Counted from the first letter of the stretch, positions 6,859 to 14,473 are shown. The stretch is DNA of 21,285 nt from Pseudomonadota bacterium (GCA_023433925.1 JAEYTO010000067.1:1-21285), one strand, 5' to 3'. Numbers and translations are program-made. Notes: generated by a model not told the origin, from the letters alone.

Positions 6859-8101
6859 AGCGTTTGATGAGGCCTTGTGGCCCGAAGGCGTCGAGCGTTG
6901 CGGCTTCGGCAAGTTCATGACGTTGATGTCGGTGCCGGCCCTGCTCATGCTCTGGGGTGCCATCGCCACCTTCCTGGTGTTCTGGAAGGGCCTGGGCGTG
7001 ACCGGCATGAACAACTACTTCGCCTTCGGCCTGTACATCACCTTCGACCTGGCGGTCATCGCTTTGGGCGCGGGCGCGTTCTTCACGGGCCTTTTGCGCT
7101 ACATCCTCAAGATCGAGGCCCTGATCCCCATCGTCAACCTGACGGTCATCGTGGGCTTCTTCTGTTACTCGGGAGCCATGATCATCCTGTCCATGGAGCT
7201 CGGCCAGCCGCTGCGCTCGTGGTTCGGCTTCTGGCACCCCAACGTGCACTCCATGCTGACGGAAGTCATCTTCTGCATCAGTGTGTACCTGTCCGTGCTC
7301 ATCATCGAGTACATTCCGCTCATCCTTGAGCAGAAGCAGCTCAACCGGATTCCCTTCCTGCACCACATGGCGCACAACATGCATGTGGCCATGCCGCTCT
7401 TCGCCGGCATCGGCGCGTTCCTGTCCACCTTCCACCAGGGCTCCTTGGGCGGAATGTACGGCGTCATGTTCGCGCGCCCCTTCGCCTATCGCGAAGGCTT
7501 CTTCATCTGGCCCTGGACCTTCTTCCTCTTCGTGCTCTCGGCCGTGGCCTCGGGACCGTGCTTCACCGTGCTCATCTGCACGGCCATCGAGAAGGTCACG
7601 GGCAAGCGCATGGTCGAGTACAAGGTCAAGTCGCTCATGGGCAAGATCGCCGGCACCATGCTGGCCATCTACCTGTTCTTCAAGTTCATAGACACCTGGG
7701 CCTGGATCGACACGCTGTTGCCGCGGGCCGGCTTCAGCTTCGACCAGATGTTCCACGGCTTGGTCTATGGCAAATGGCTCTTGTTCACCGAGCTGATCAT
7801 CTGCGGTGTGATCCCGGCCATCATGCTGCTCATCCCGTCCATCCGCAAGCGCGAGGGGCTGCTCATCACGGCGAGCCTGCTCAACATCATCGGCGTGTCC
7901 ATCAACCGCTACATCATCACCGTGCAGGCCTTGGCCGCGCCGGTCATGCCTTTCGACTCCTGGCAGATCTACGTGCCGGCCTGGACCGAGTGGGCGCCGG
8001 CCTTCATGGTCCTGGCCTACGGCGTCATCGTCATCGGCCTCTCCTACCGCTACCTGCCCGTCTTCCCGCAGGAGACGAAGCTGAACTACCAGGGCAAGTA
8101 G
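6851..8101 (+). CDS. qrcD: Menaquinone reductase Qrc, NrfD-like membrane subunit QrcD
   Basis: QrcD is the integral membrane subunit that reduces menaquinone, a member of the NrfD/PsrC/ActC family. The 416-residue product is very hydrophobic, with about ten predicted transmembrane helices. These run from FMTLMSVPALLMLWGAIATF near the N-terminus to APAFMVLAYGVIVIGLSY near the C-terminus. His-rich and charged positions between helices (FLHHMAHNMHVAM, STFHQGSLGG) resemble quinone-site and helix-interface regions of the family. The ATG at 6851 is chosen because GGAGGAGG (6838-6845) lies 5 nt upstream and it makes an 8-bp overlap with qrcC; an upstream ATG at 6803 in the same frame would extend into qrcC with no hydrophobic or family sequence. 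It is the last gene of the operon, followed by a terminator. Confidence 0.94.
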   Translation: MAKAFDEALWPEGVERCGFGKFMTLMSVPALLMLWGAIATFLVFWKGLGVTGMNNYFAFGLYITFDLAVIALGAGAFFTGLLRYILKIEALIPIVNLTVIVGFFCYSGAMIILSMELGQPLRSWFGFWHPNVHSMLTEVIFCISVYLSVLIIEYIPLILEQKQLNRIPFLHHMAHNMHVAMPLFAGIGAFLSTFHQGSLGGMYGVMFARPFAYREGFFIWPWTFFLFVLSAVASGPCFTVLICTAIEKVTGKRMVEYKVKSLMGKIAGTMLAIYLFFKFIDTWAWIDTLLPRAGFSFDQMFHGLVYGKWLLFTELIICGVIPAIMLLIPSIRKREGLLITASLLNIIGVSINRYIITVQALAAPVMPFDSWQIYVPAWTEWAPAFMVLAYGVIVIGLSYRYLPVFPQETKLNYQGK

Positions 8102-8125
8102 CCTTACGCCGACTCGCCTTTCCAG

Positions 8126-8158
8126 CCCCGGCCGGGTCACCGGCCGGGGTTTTTCTTT
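8126..8158 (+). terminator. Intrinsic terminator of the qrc operon
   Basis: A perfect 10-bp stem CCCCGGCCGG (8126-8135) pairs with CCGGCCGGGG (8140-8149) around a GTCA loop and is followed by TTTTTCTTT. This is a textbook rho-independent terminator, 24 bp after the qrcD stop. It separates the respiratory operon from the downstream exporter cluster. Confidence 0.95.
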
Positions 8159-8263
8159 GTGGGAGGGAGGGGCGATACAAACAAGCCTGTCCATCATGGA
8201 CGCAGCCCGGCAAGCATTGTAAGAGCCTGGTATGAGGGGGAACCTGCCCAGGCGGCTTACGGC

Positions 8264-10792
8264 GTGAAAGAAGCGACGATCCCGGTCAACAAGCGGACCA
8301 TCTTCTACTGGGTCCGCCACAGCAGCAAGCCCATCCAGGCAGCCCTGCTAGTGGTCATCGTGGTCACGGTCTTCACCCGCGTGCTGCCCCTGGAGATGCA
8401 GAAGCGCATCGTCAACCAGGCCATCAATTTCCGGCGCGGCGACCTGCTCATCCTCTACTGCGGCCTGTACCTGGGCGCGGTGCTCCTGGCCAGCGGACTC
8501 AAGTACATCATCAACTGGCTGCAGACGAAACTTGGCGAGCAGGCCCTGGCCGACCTGCGCAAGGATCTCTACCACCACATAATCTCCCTGCCGGTCAGCT
8601 ATTTCCGGCGCACGCCGGCCGGCATGGTCGTGTCCTCCCTGGTGACGGAGATATCGAGCGTGGGCGACTTCGTTGGCATGGCCGTGGCCGTGCCGCTCAC
8701 GAACATCCTGACCCTGGTGGCCTTCGCGGGCTACATGTTCTGGCTCAATCCGCTCCTGGCGGCCATCTCCATGGTGATCTACCCGTTCGCCCTGCTGATC
8801 CTCCCCAGGCTCCAGCGGCAAACCAACAAGACCAACAAGATCCGTGTGGACCAGACCCGCGAGTATGCGAGCAGGGTGGGCGAGGCCATCTCCGGCATCC
8901 ACGAGATCCACGGCAACGGCTCCTTCCGCATCGAGGCCGGCCGCTACGACGGCCTGGTCGAGCGCATGCAGCGCGTCCGCGTGGTCTGGAATCTCTATAA
9001 ATACGGCGTCAAGACCATCAACAACCTGTTCACGAACCTGGGGCCGTTCTTCATCTTCATCGTGGGCGGCTGGCTGGTCATCAACGGCCGTTTCGACCTG
9101 GGCGCGCTTGTGGCCTTCCTCTCGGCCCAGGAGAAGCTCTACGACCCCTGGAAGGAGCTTCTGGAATTCTATCAGGTCTACCAGGATGCACTGGTGCGCT
9201 ATGAGCGGACCATGGACTACTTCGACGCCTCGCCTGAGCACGCCCTGGAGCCCGAGGGCAGGCCGCCGCTGACCCTGGCGCCGTCCGTGGAGGTCAAGAA
9301 CCTCACCTTTGCCGTGGACGGCGGCATCCGGCTGATATCAAACGTCAACCTGAGCCTCGCGCCCGGCGAGCAACTGGCCCTGGTGGGTTTCTCGGGCAGC
9401 GGCAAGTCCACTCTGGCCATGTGCATCGGCCAGCTCTACCGCTACACCGCCGGCCACGTGTACCTGGGGGGCCAGGAGGTCGCGGAGCTGACCAAGGGCG
9501 ACATGGCCGCGAACATGGGCTTCGTGTCCCAGACCCCGTTCATCTTCGAGGGCCCGCTCAAGGAGAACCTGATTTACTCCTGCCGGGCTTTGCAGTCCGG
9601 CGGCAACGGGCAAGACAACGGGCGCTGCGCCGATCCAAGCCTGGACGAGCTCATCGAGACCCTGCAGCAGACAGGGCTGTTCGTGGACGTGCTCCACTTC
9701 GGGCTGAACACCGTGCTGCGGGCCGAAGACGGGGTTGATCTCGCGGAGCGGCTTATCCGCATCCGGGGGAAGTTTCAGGCCGATTTCGGCGTAGGGCTCT
9801 CGGAGCATGTGGAGTTTTTCGACGAGCGCACCTACCTGCGCTACTCCACGGTGGCCGCCAACCTTGTCTTCGGCGGCTCGCGGTTGGAGGAGTTCGCGCC
9901 CGACAAGCTGCACGGCAACGACTACTTCCGGGCCTTCCTGGACGAGGCGCACTTGACGCGGCCGCTCCTGAGCCTGGGGGCGGAACTCGCCGAGCAGACC
10001 GTGGACATCCTCGGCAGCCTGCCGCCCGAGGACGTCTTCTTCGAGCACAGCCCGGTGCCCGCCGATGAGTATGAATCCTACCGGGAGCTTGTGGCCAGGC
10101 TGCAGCGAACGCGGCTGCACCGCCTGGAGCCCAAGGACGAGTCCCTGCTCCTCAAGCTCGGCCTTGGCTACATACCCGGCCGGCATAAGCTGGTCGCGCT
10201 GCAGGATATCCTGGAGAAGCTCGTTCTGGAGGGGCGGGCCATGTTCCATGAGCGGGCGGAGCGAGACATGCCCGGCGCGTTCACTTTCTATGTCCTGGAC
10301 AAGTACATCTGGAGCCAGACCATCCTGGACAACATCCTTTTCGGCAAGGCCAAGACCGGGTCGCAGCACGCCCAGGAGCTGATAAGCCAGAGCATCATCC
10401 AACTGCTCATCGAGGAGGACCTCCTGGAGACCATCGTGGAGATCGGCATGCACTACGAGGTGGGCACCAAGGGCGACAAGCTCTCGGGCGGTCAGCGCCA
10501 GAAGCTGGCCATCGCCAGGGTGCTCCTCAAGCATCCGCGGCTGCTCATCCTGGACGAGGCCACGTCGGCCCTGGACAACCGTTCGCAGACGCGCATCCAG
10601 AACCTCATCCACCAGCGGTTGCGCGGTAAATCCACGGTCATTTCCGTGGTCCATCGCCTGGACACCATCGCGGGATATGACAAGATAGCCGTCATGAAGG
10701 CGGGCAGGATCGTCGAGGTGGGAACCTATGACGAACTCATGGCCCGCAAGGGAGCCTTGCATGAACTCGTCCGAGGAAGGCAGGCAGCCTAG
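8264..10792 (+). CDS. ABC exporter (fused permease and ATPase) with expanded nucleotide-binding domain
   Basis: This inner-membrane ABC exporter half-transporter is of type IV fold (permease then ATPase); the substrate is unknown. The permease region covers about residues 15-310, with segments such as AALLVVIVVTVFTRVL and IISLPVSYFRRTPAGMVVS. Walker A is GFSGSGKST (375-383) and the Q-loop region is FVSQTPFIFEGPLKENL (from 420). The signature LSGGQRQK starts near 740, Walker B LLILDEATSALD at about 760, and the H-loop is VVHRLDT. Walker A and the signature are about 365 residues apart; 100-130 is usual. The roughly 240 extra residues contain two more post-Q-loop-like segments (near 527 and 681). 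GTG 8264 has AGGCGG 8 nt upstream; GTG 8159 in the same frame would start inside the terminator tail. It overlaps the next gene by 32 bp. Confidence 0.9.
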   Translation: MKEATIPVNKRTIFYWVRHSSKPIQAALLVVIVVTVFTRVLPLEMQKRIVNQAINFRRGDLLILYCGLYLGAVLLASGLKYIINWLQTKLGEQALADLRKDLYHHIISLPVSYFRRTPAGMVVSSLVTEISSVGDFVGMAVAVPLTNILTLVAFAGYMFWLNPLLAAISMVIYPFALLILPRLQRQTNKTNKIRVDQTREYASRVGEAISGIHEIHGNGSFRIEAGRYDGLVERMQRVRVVWNLYKYGVKTINNLFTNLGPFFIFIVGGWLVINGRFDLGALVAFLSAQEKLYDPWKELLEFYQVYQDALVRYERTMDYFDASPEHALEPEGRPPLTLAPSVEVKNLTFAVDGGIRLISNVNLSLAPGEQLALVGFSGSGKSTLAMCIGQLYRYTAGHVYLGGQEVAELTKGDMAANMGFVSQTPFIFEGPLKENLIYSCRALQSGGNGQDNGRCADPSLDELIETLQQTGLFVDVLHFGLNTVLRAEDGVDLAERLIRIRGKFQADFGVGLSEHVEFFDERTYLRYSTVAANLVFGGSRLEEFAPDKLHGNDYFRAFLDEAHLTRPLLSLGAELAEQTVDILGSLPPEDVFFEHSPVPADEYESYRELVARLQRTRLHRLEPKDESLLLKLGLGYIPGRHKLVALQDILEKLVLEGRAMFHERAERDMPGAFTFYVLDKYIWSQTILDNILFGKAKTGSQHAQELISQSIIQLLIEEDLLETIVEIGMHYEVGTKGDKLSGGQRQKLAIARVLLKHPRLLILDEATSALDNRSQTRIQNLIHQRLRGKSTVISVVHRLDTIAGYDKIAVMKAGRIVEVGTYDELMARKGALHELVRGRQAA

Positions 10793-11285
10793 GACCAGCG
10801 AATACGCCGACAACCTGGCGCTCCTGCGCGAGATCCCGTTCTTCTCGGGGCTGCCGCTGGAGCCGCTCAAGGTCCTGGCCTATTTGTGCGAGCGCGAGCG
10901 GTTCAAGGCCGGCGAGGAGTTATTCCGCCAGGGCGATCCCGAGGGCAAGGCCTTCTACATCCTTGACGGCCGGGCCGAGCTCCTGCGCCAGGACAACGGC
11001 CGTACACAGGCCCTGACGGAGTACATGGCCGGGGCCTTCATCGGCGGCCTGTCGCTCCTGGCCGACACGCACAGGCTGTTCACCTTGCGGGCCGTGATCG
11101 ACACGGCCTGCCTGACCTTGACCCGCGAGCGCTTCGTCAAGACGCTGGAGCGGTTCCCGGAGATCGTGCCAAAGCTGCTGGTGGCCGTGGTCAAGAGCGT
11201 GAGCGGCTGGGAGAGCCGGTTTTTCCTGGATCACGCCGAAATCTGCGAGCTGTGCCGCAGCCGCATGGGGGTCAGTCTGATATGA
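10761..11285 (+). CDS. Cyclic-nucleotide-binding-fold (Crp/Fnr effector domain) protein
   Basis: This 174-residue stand-alone cNMP-binding-fold protein lacks a DNA-binding helix-turn-helix. The beta-barrel runs from about residue 20 (LALLREIPFFSGLPLEPLKV) to about 130. It includes FKAGEELFRQGDPEGKAFYI and the phosphate-binding-cassette region FIGGLSLLADTHRLFTLRA (93-111). There the usual Glu of FxGE is Gly96, while Arg105 is kept, so canonical cAMP or cGMP binding is doubtful. The C-terminus is a helix ending in a CxxC pair (ICELCRSR). ATG 10761 is preceded by AAGGGAG (10748-10754) at 6 nt and lies inside the exporter gene, so the two are probably translationally coupled. The context implies that it regulates or docks to the exporter; this is inference. 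Confidence 0.82.
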   Translation: MNSSEEGRQPRTSEYADNLALLREIPFFSGLPLEPLKVLAYLCERERFKAGEELFRQGDPEGKAFYILDGRAELLRQDNGRTQALTEYMAGAFIGGLSLLADTHRLFTLRAVIDTACLTLTRERFVKTLERFPEIVPKLLVAVVKSVSGWESRFFLDHAEICELCRSRMGVSLI

Positions 11286-11905
11286 GAGACACCAGAGCCT
11301 TCCTGGTCATCCTGATCGTCGCGTTGGCTTGCGCGACCGTTCAGGCCACCGCCGCCCAAGGAGAAAAGGCGGGGCCGCCCAAGTCCATCGCCGGGCTCAG
11401 CCTGGGCGAGGCCGTGTCCGCCTTCAAGGAGAGTTTGGACATGGGCACGGACCAGACCATCTGGAACCAGAGCTGGTTCAGGCAGGTGGAGATCAAGGCC
11501 TTGCCGGGCTTCCAGGGCGGCTATCTTCTCTACGGCAACTGCCTTGATCCTGAGCGCGTGGTGCGCATCAAGCTCAAGTACGCCGATGACAGCCCCGGCT
11601 TTTTCGATCGGCTGCAAACGGCTCTCCAGGACCGTTACGGCCGCGGGGAGTGGCGCGGGGACCCCTTCGGGACGTTGCGCGCATGGAAGTGGGGCTTCAC
11701 CGACGCACGTGGCGACTCCATCAGCCTCATCCTCGAGCATTATTCGGGTGAGGATGAGAGCTACACGGCGGGCAACTCCATCCGTTTGGCCAACCGCAGC
11801 GCCATGCTCCGCGAAAAGACCTGCGGCGAGGCCAGACTGAATAGCGAAGGCCAGGGGCAGGCTCCCGTCGAGGCGCCGTCCTTCGACTGGTATTTGCCCA
11901 AGTAG
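11282..11905 (+). CDS. Secreted protein of unknown function, 207 aa
   Basis: I do not recognise this family. The start overlaps the preceding stop as ATGA (11282-11285), a common coupling arrangement. The N-terminus is a Sec-type signal (RAFLVILIVALACATVQATA, cleavage likely near residues 24-28), so the mature protein of about 180 residues is periplasmic or surface-exposed. It contains IAGLSLGEAVSAF, a mixed alpha/beta core with many aromatic residues (IWNQSWFRQVEI, GGYLLYGNC, RAWKWGF), two cysteines in the mature part (NC and KTCGEA) that could form a disulfide, and a short Gln/Pro/Ala-rich tail. LSLGEAVSAF loosely resembles helix starts in small periplasmic lipid-related proteins, but I would not assign a function. 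A link to the ABC exporter is suggested only by gene order. Confidence 0.78.
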   Translation: MRDTRAFLVILIVALACATVQATAAQGEKAGPPKSIAGLSLGEAVSAFKESLDMGTDQTIWNQSWFRQVEIKALPGFQGGYLLYGNCLDPERVVRIKLKYADDSPGFFDRLQTALQDRYGRGEWRGDPFGTLRAWKWGFTDARGDSISLILEHYSGEDESYTAGNSIRLANRSAMLREKTCGEARLNSEGQGQAPVEAPSFDWYLPK

Positions 11906-11915
11906 GCGAGGAGAC

Positions 11916-12341
11916 ATGGCCGAGCAGCGCATCACCCTGGCCGGCGACCTGGCTCAGCTTGAACGCCTGTGCCGCTTCGTCGAGAGCTTCGGCCACGAGC
12001 ACGGCCTGAGTGCGCCGCTTGTATTCGAGCTCAATCTGGCTTTGGACGAGCTGTTCACGAACATCATCATCCATGGCGGCACGGCCGGCTCCGTGAGCGG
12101 CATCAGCGTCTCCCTGCGCAGGGAAGGGGATGAGCTCGTGGCGGTGGTGGAGGACGACGGCCCGGCGTTCGATCCGTGCGAGGCCAAGCCGCCGGACGTG
12201 GCCTGCTCCCTGGAGGATCGCTGCATCGGCGGCCTGGGCATACACCTCGTGCGCAACGTGACGGATGTCATGTGCTACGAGCGCAGGGAAGGCCGCAACC
12301 GCATAACCCTGCTCAAGAAGATCGCGTCCAAGGGCGACTGA
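11916..12341 (+). CDS. RsbW-like anti-sigma factor / serine kinase (HATPase_c)
   Basis: This 141-residue protein consists only of a GHKL ATPase domain of the RsbW/SpoIIAB type, which phosphorylates a STAS antagonist and sequesters a sigma factor or other target. The N-box is ELNLALDELFTNIIIHG (residues 38-54, with catalytic-type E45 and N49). The G1 box is DDGPAFDP (80-87) and the G2 box is GGLGIHLVR (105-113). Length and motif order match the family. The ATG is preceded by GGCGAGGAG and follows the secreted-protein gene by 10 bp. The STAS gene comes next, giving a classic partner-switch pair. No sigma factor gene is seen in this window, so the final target is unknown and may not be a sigma factor. 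Confidence 0.92.
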   Translation: MAEQRITLAGDLAQLERLCRFVESFGHEHGLSAPLVFELNLALDELFTNIIIHGGTAGSVSGISVSLRREGDELVAVVEDDGPAFDPCEAKPPDVACSLEDRCIGGLGIHLVRNVTDVMCYERREGRNRITLLKKIASKGD

Positions 12342-12342
12342 G

Positions 12343-12381
12343 CCGCGCCGTTAGGGGCATGTGAAAGCCGGCCCGGCGCGG
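12343..12381 (+). repeat. 8-bp GC inverted repeat between kinase and STAS genes
   Basis: CCGCGCCG (12343-12350) and CGGCGCGG (12374-12381) form a perfect 8-bp stem with a 23-nt loop. It starts 1 nt after the kinase stop and ends 5 nt before the AAGGAG of the STAS gene. There is no U-run, so it is not a typical terminator. It could stabilise the upstream mRNA or modulate STAS translation. Confidence 0.4.
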
Positions 12382-12398
12382 TCCGCAAGGAGAGGACA

Positions 12399-12734
12399 AT
12401 GCACATCGAGGATCGGATGGAAAATGGCGGCCTGATCTTGCGCGTGGCCGGCCGGCTCGACTCCACCACGGCCCCGCGTTTCGAGGAGCGGCTCATGGCC
12501 GCCATACAGGGGGGCGAAACCCGCATCGCCGTCAATTTCGAGTCCCTGGAGTACATCTCCAGCGCCGGGCTGCGCGTGCTGCTCAAAGCCACCAGAGAAC
12601 TCAAGTCCGCCGGTGGCGGGTTGGCCCTGTGCTGCATGCGCGACTACATCCGCGAGGTCTTCGAGCTGTCGGGCTTCGTGGCCATCATCCCGGTAACATC
12701 CACCGAGGGCGAAGCCCTGGACAAGGTGGCGTAG
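12399..12734 (+). CDS. STAS-domain anti-anti-sigma factor
   Basis: This 111-residue stand-alone STAS protein is of the SpoIIAA/RsbV type and is the likely substrate and antagonist of the kinase encoded just upstream. The beta start is MHIEDRMENGGLILRVAGRLD and the phosphorylation loop is YISSAGLRVLL (residues 52-62). Ser55 aligns with the phosphoacceptor serine of SpoIIAA. Unphosphorylated protein would bind the kinase and free its partner. A strong AAGGAGAGG lies upstream of the ATG. The gap to the kinase gene is 57 bp and contains a GC-rich inverted repeat. The family call is secure; specificity is inferred from adjacency. Confidence 0.93.
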   Translation: MHIEDRMENGGLILRVAGRLDSTTAPRFEERLMAAIQGGETRIAVNFESLEYISSAGLRVLLKATRELKSAGGGLALCCMRDYIREVFELSGFVAIIPVTSTEGEALDKVA

Positions 12735-12891
12735 AGCAATCCGCCCATGAAAAGCGCGGGCGCAGGACCAAGCCCATGCGGTCGCTCGTCCATTGCGTCC
12801 GCTGTCCATTCCGGATAGATTCCTGCACTTGCGTGCATGCGCCGGGGACGCTTTTGCGGCCCCGATCCTTTTCAACTCACCGGGATGCGCC

Positions 12892-14403
12892 ATGAATGGA
12901 ACCGACGCGCGGCCCGACGCGAGCGCTCGCCGGGCCTGCCGGGTAGTCTCCGTGGCCAGCGGCAAGGGCGGCGTGGGCAAGACGAGCGTGGCCGTGAACC
13001 TGGCCTGGGCCCTGGGCCGGGCTGGCCGCAGCGTATGTCTCCTCGACGCCGACCTTGGCCTGTCCAATGTCGACATATACCTAGGCCTGCGCCCCGAGAA
13101 GACCCTCGAGGACGTGCTCTTCGGCGGCCTGCCCATGGAGCAGGCCATCTTCAAGACTGGCCGGGGCGTGGACGTCATCTCGGGCAGCTCGGGCGTCACG
13201 CGCATGGCCGAGCTTGACCGCGAGCGGCGCGCGGCCCTCACGCGCGAGTTCGCCAAGCTCAACAGCTACGACTACCTCATCGTGGACAACTCGCCGGGCA
13301 TAGCGGCCCAGGTCGTGTCCATCTGTCTCTCCTCGGACGATATCCTCCTCGTGGTGAATCCCGAGGCCGCCTCGGTCACCGACGCCTACGCCCTCATCAA
13401 GGTGCTCAAGGAGAACGGGCTGTGGCGCCAGCCGCAGGTTCTTCTCAACCGCTGCCGCGACGCGCGGCACGCCCGCGTGGTGTTCGAGCGCTTCAACGAG
13501 ACCACGCGCCGCTACCTGTCAGTGACATGCAAGCTCCTGGGCGCCGTGCCCCTGGACGGCAACATTCCGCGCTCGGCGGCCTTGCGCCAGCCGGTGCTCG
13601 AATCGAGTCCGCATTCGCCCGCGTCATTGGCCCTCCTGGAGGCGGCCGGCGTTCTCGACGCGGACTTCGAGGAGGGCGGCAAGATCCGCAGCGGCGTGCG
13701 CGACTTCTGGGACCAGTCGGTCATTCACCTCCAGCAAGGGCCGAGGGTGAGCGACACGGGCGTGGCAGAGTCCGCGCCGACCCCTGGAGCGGACGGTCTG
13801 GATCGCGCACGGCTGGCCCGCGACCTGCGCCTGGTGGAGGCCATGCTGGCCAGGCTGCGCAAGCAGGCCGATGCCGCGCCCTTGGCCATGGACCTGGAGA
13901 AGGTCGGCCGCGCCTTGCGCATCATCGTCAACCGCTACTCGTCGCCGCCCCCGGCCGAGCCCGAGCCGATCATGCTCACCGATGTCGCGGAGCAGCCGTC
14001 CGCCGCGCCGCAGTCCGCGCAGGACAGCGAGCCCCTGCTCCTGGAGGAGGTGGCGGAAGCGCCCGTCAAGGGCCTGCTCGTGATCTGCCCCGACCCATAC
14101 ATGCGCGAGGTGCTCCTGGAGCTGTCCCGCGATGCCGGCTTCCGGGCCATGGGCGGTTTCGCCTCCTGGCGGGAGGCGGGCAGGAAGGCGCTTGCCGCGG
14201 ACATCTTCCTGGCCTCGGATGGCGAGGGAGAGCCCGTGGACCTGGAGGAGATCATGGAGCATGCCGGCGGAAGGCCGGTGGTCCTGCTGGAAGGCTTCGA
14301 GGGCAGCCCTCACGCCGAGGCCTTCCGCGACAGGCTGGCCGCGGTCGTGCACAGGCCCTTCCGCATCGGCACGCTCCTGGACGTGCTGCGGCGCTTCGCC
14401 TAA
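12892..14403 (+). CDS. MinD/ParA-family ATPase fused to a degenerate receiver domain
   Basis: This 503-residue two-part protein starts with a MinD/FlhG-like ATPase domain (about residues 16-290). It has the deviant Walker A SGKGGVGKT (23-31), switch I DADLGLSNVDIYLGLRP (from 52), and Walker B/switch II LIVDNSPGI (129-137). The linker to about 390 is Pro/Ala/Glu-rich and carries a charged helix (LARDLRLVEAMLARLRKQAD). The last 112 residues resemble a response-regulator receiver (LLVICPDPYMREVLLELS, ending HRPFRIGTLLDVLRRF). The phosphoacceptor Asp region is altered (ADIFLASDGEG) and the conserved Lys of KPF is Arg, so it is probably a pseudo-receiver. FlhG's N-terminal activation motif is not seen. 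ATG 12892 is chosen because homology starts soon after it; an upstream TTG at 12793 is less likely. Confidence 0.87.
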   Translation: MNGTDARPDASARRACRVVSVASGKGGVGKTSVAVNLAWALGRAGRSVCLLDADLGLSNVDIYLGLRPEKTLEDVLFGGLPMEQAIFKTGRGVDVISGSSGVTRMAELDRERRAALTREFAKLNSYDYLIVDNSPGIAAQVVSICLSSDDILLVVNPEAASVTDAYALIKVLKENGLWRQPQVLLNRCRDARHARVVFERFNETTRRYLSVTCKLLGAVPLDGNIPRSAALRQPVLESSPHSPASLALLEAAGVLDADFEEGGKIRSGVRDFWDQSVIHLQQGPRVSDTGVAESAPTPGADGLDRARLARDLRLVEAMLARLRKQADAAPLAMDLEKVGRALRIIVNRYSSPPPAEPEPIMLTDVAEQPSAAPQSAQDSEPLLLEEVAEAPVKGLLVICPDPYMREVLLELSRDAGFRAMGGFASWREAGRKALAADIFLASDGEGEPVDLEEIMEHAGGRPVVLLEGFEGSPHAEAFRDRLAAVVHRPFRIGTLLDVLRRFA

Positions 14404-14440
14404 GCAGTTTGACTTTGAGGCGCCCACTTCGGCGTTGACG

Positions 14441-14463
14441 GCGCAAGCGGATTGCGCTTGCGC
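14441..14463. repeat. Inverted repeat A in convergent terminator region
   Basis: GCGCAAGCG (14441-14449) and CGCTTGCGC (14455-14463) form a perfect 9-bp stem around GATTG. No T-run follows on either strand. It lies 37 bp after the MinD-like gene's stop. Confidence 0.5.
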
Positions 14464-14473
14464 CTGCGCCCAC

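Noticed and set aside
8159..8263. Upstream extension of the ABC exporter from GTG 8159
   Set aside because: The start would lie in the terminator T-tract with no ribosome-binding site before it. The extra 35 residues show no membrane or family features.
6656..8320. Antisense ORF of 554 codons opposite qrcC/qrcD
   Set aside because: It is a shadow of the qrc genes, with low-complexity Asp/His/Glu-rich content and no plausible start signal.
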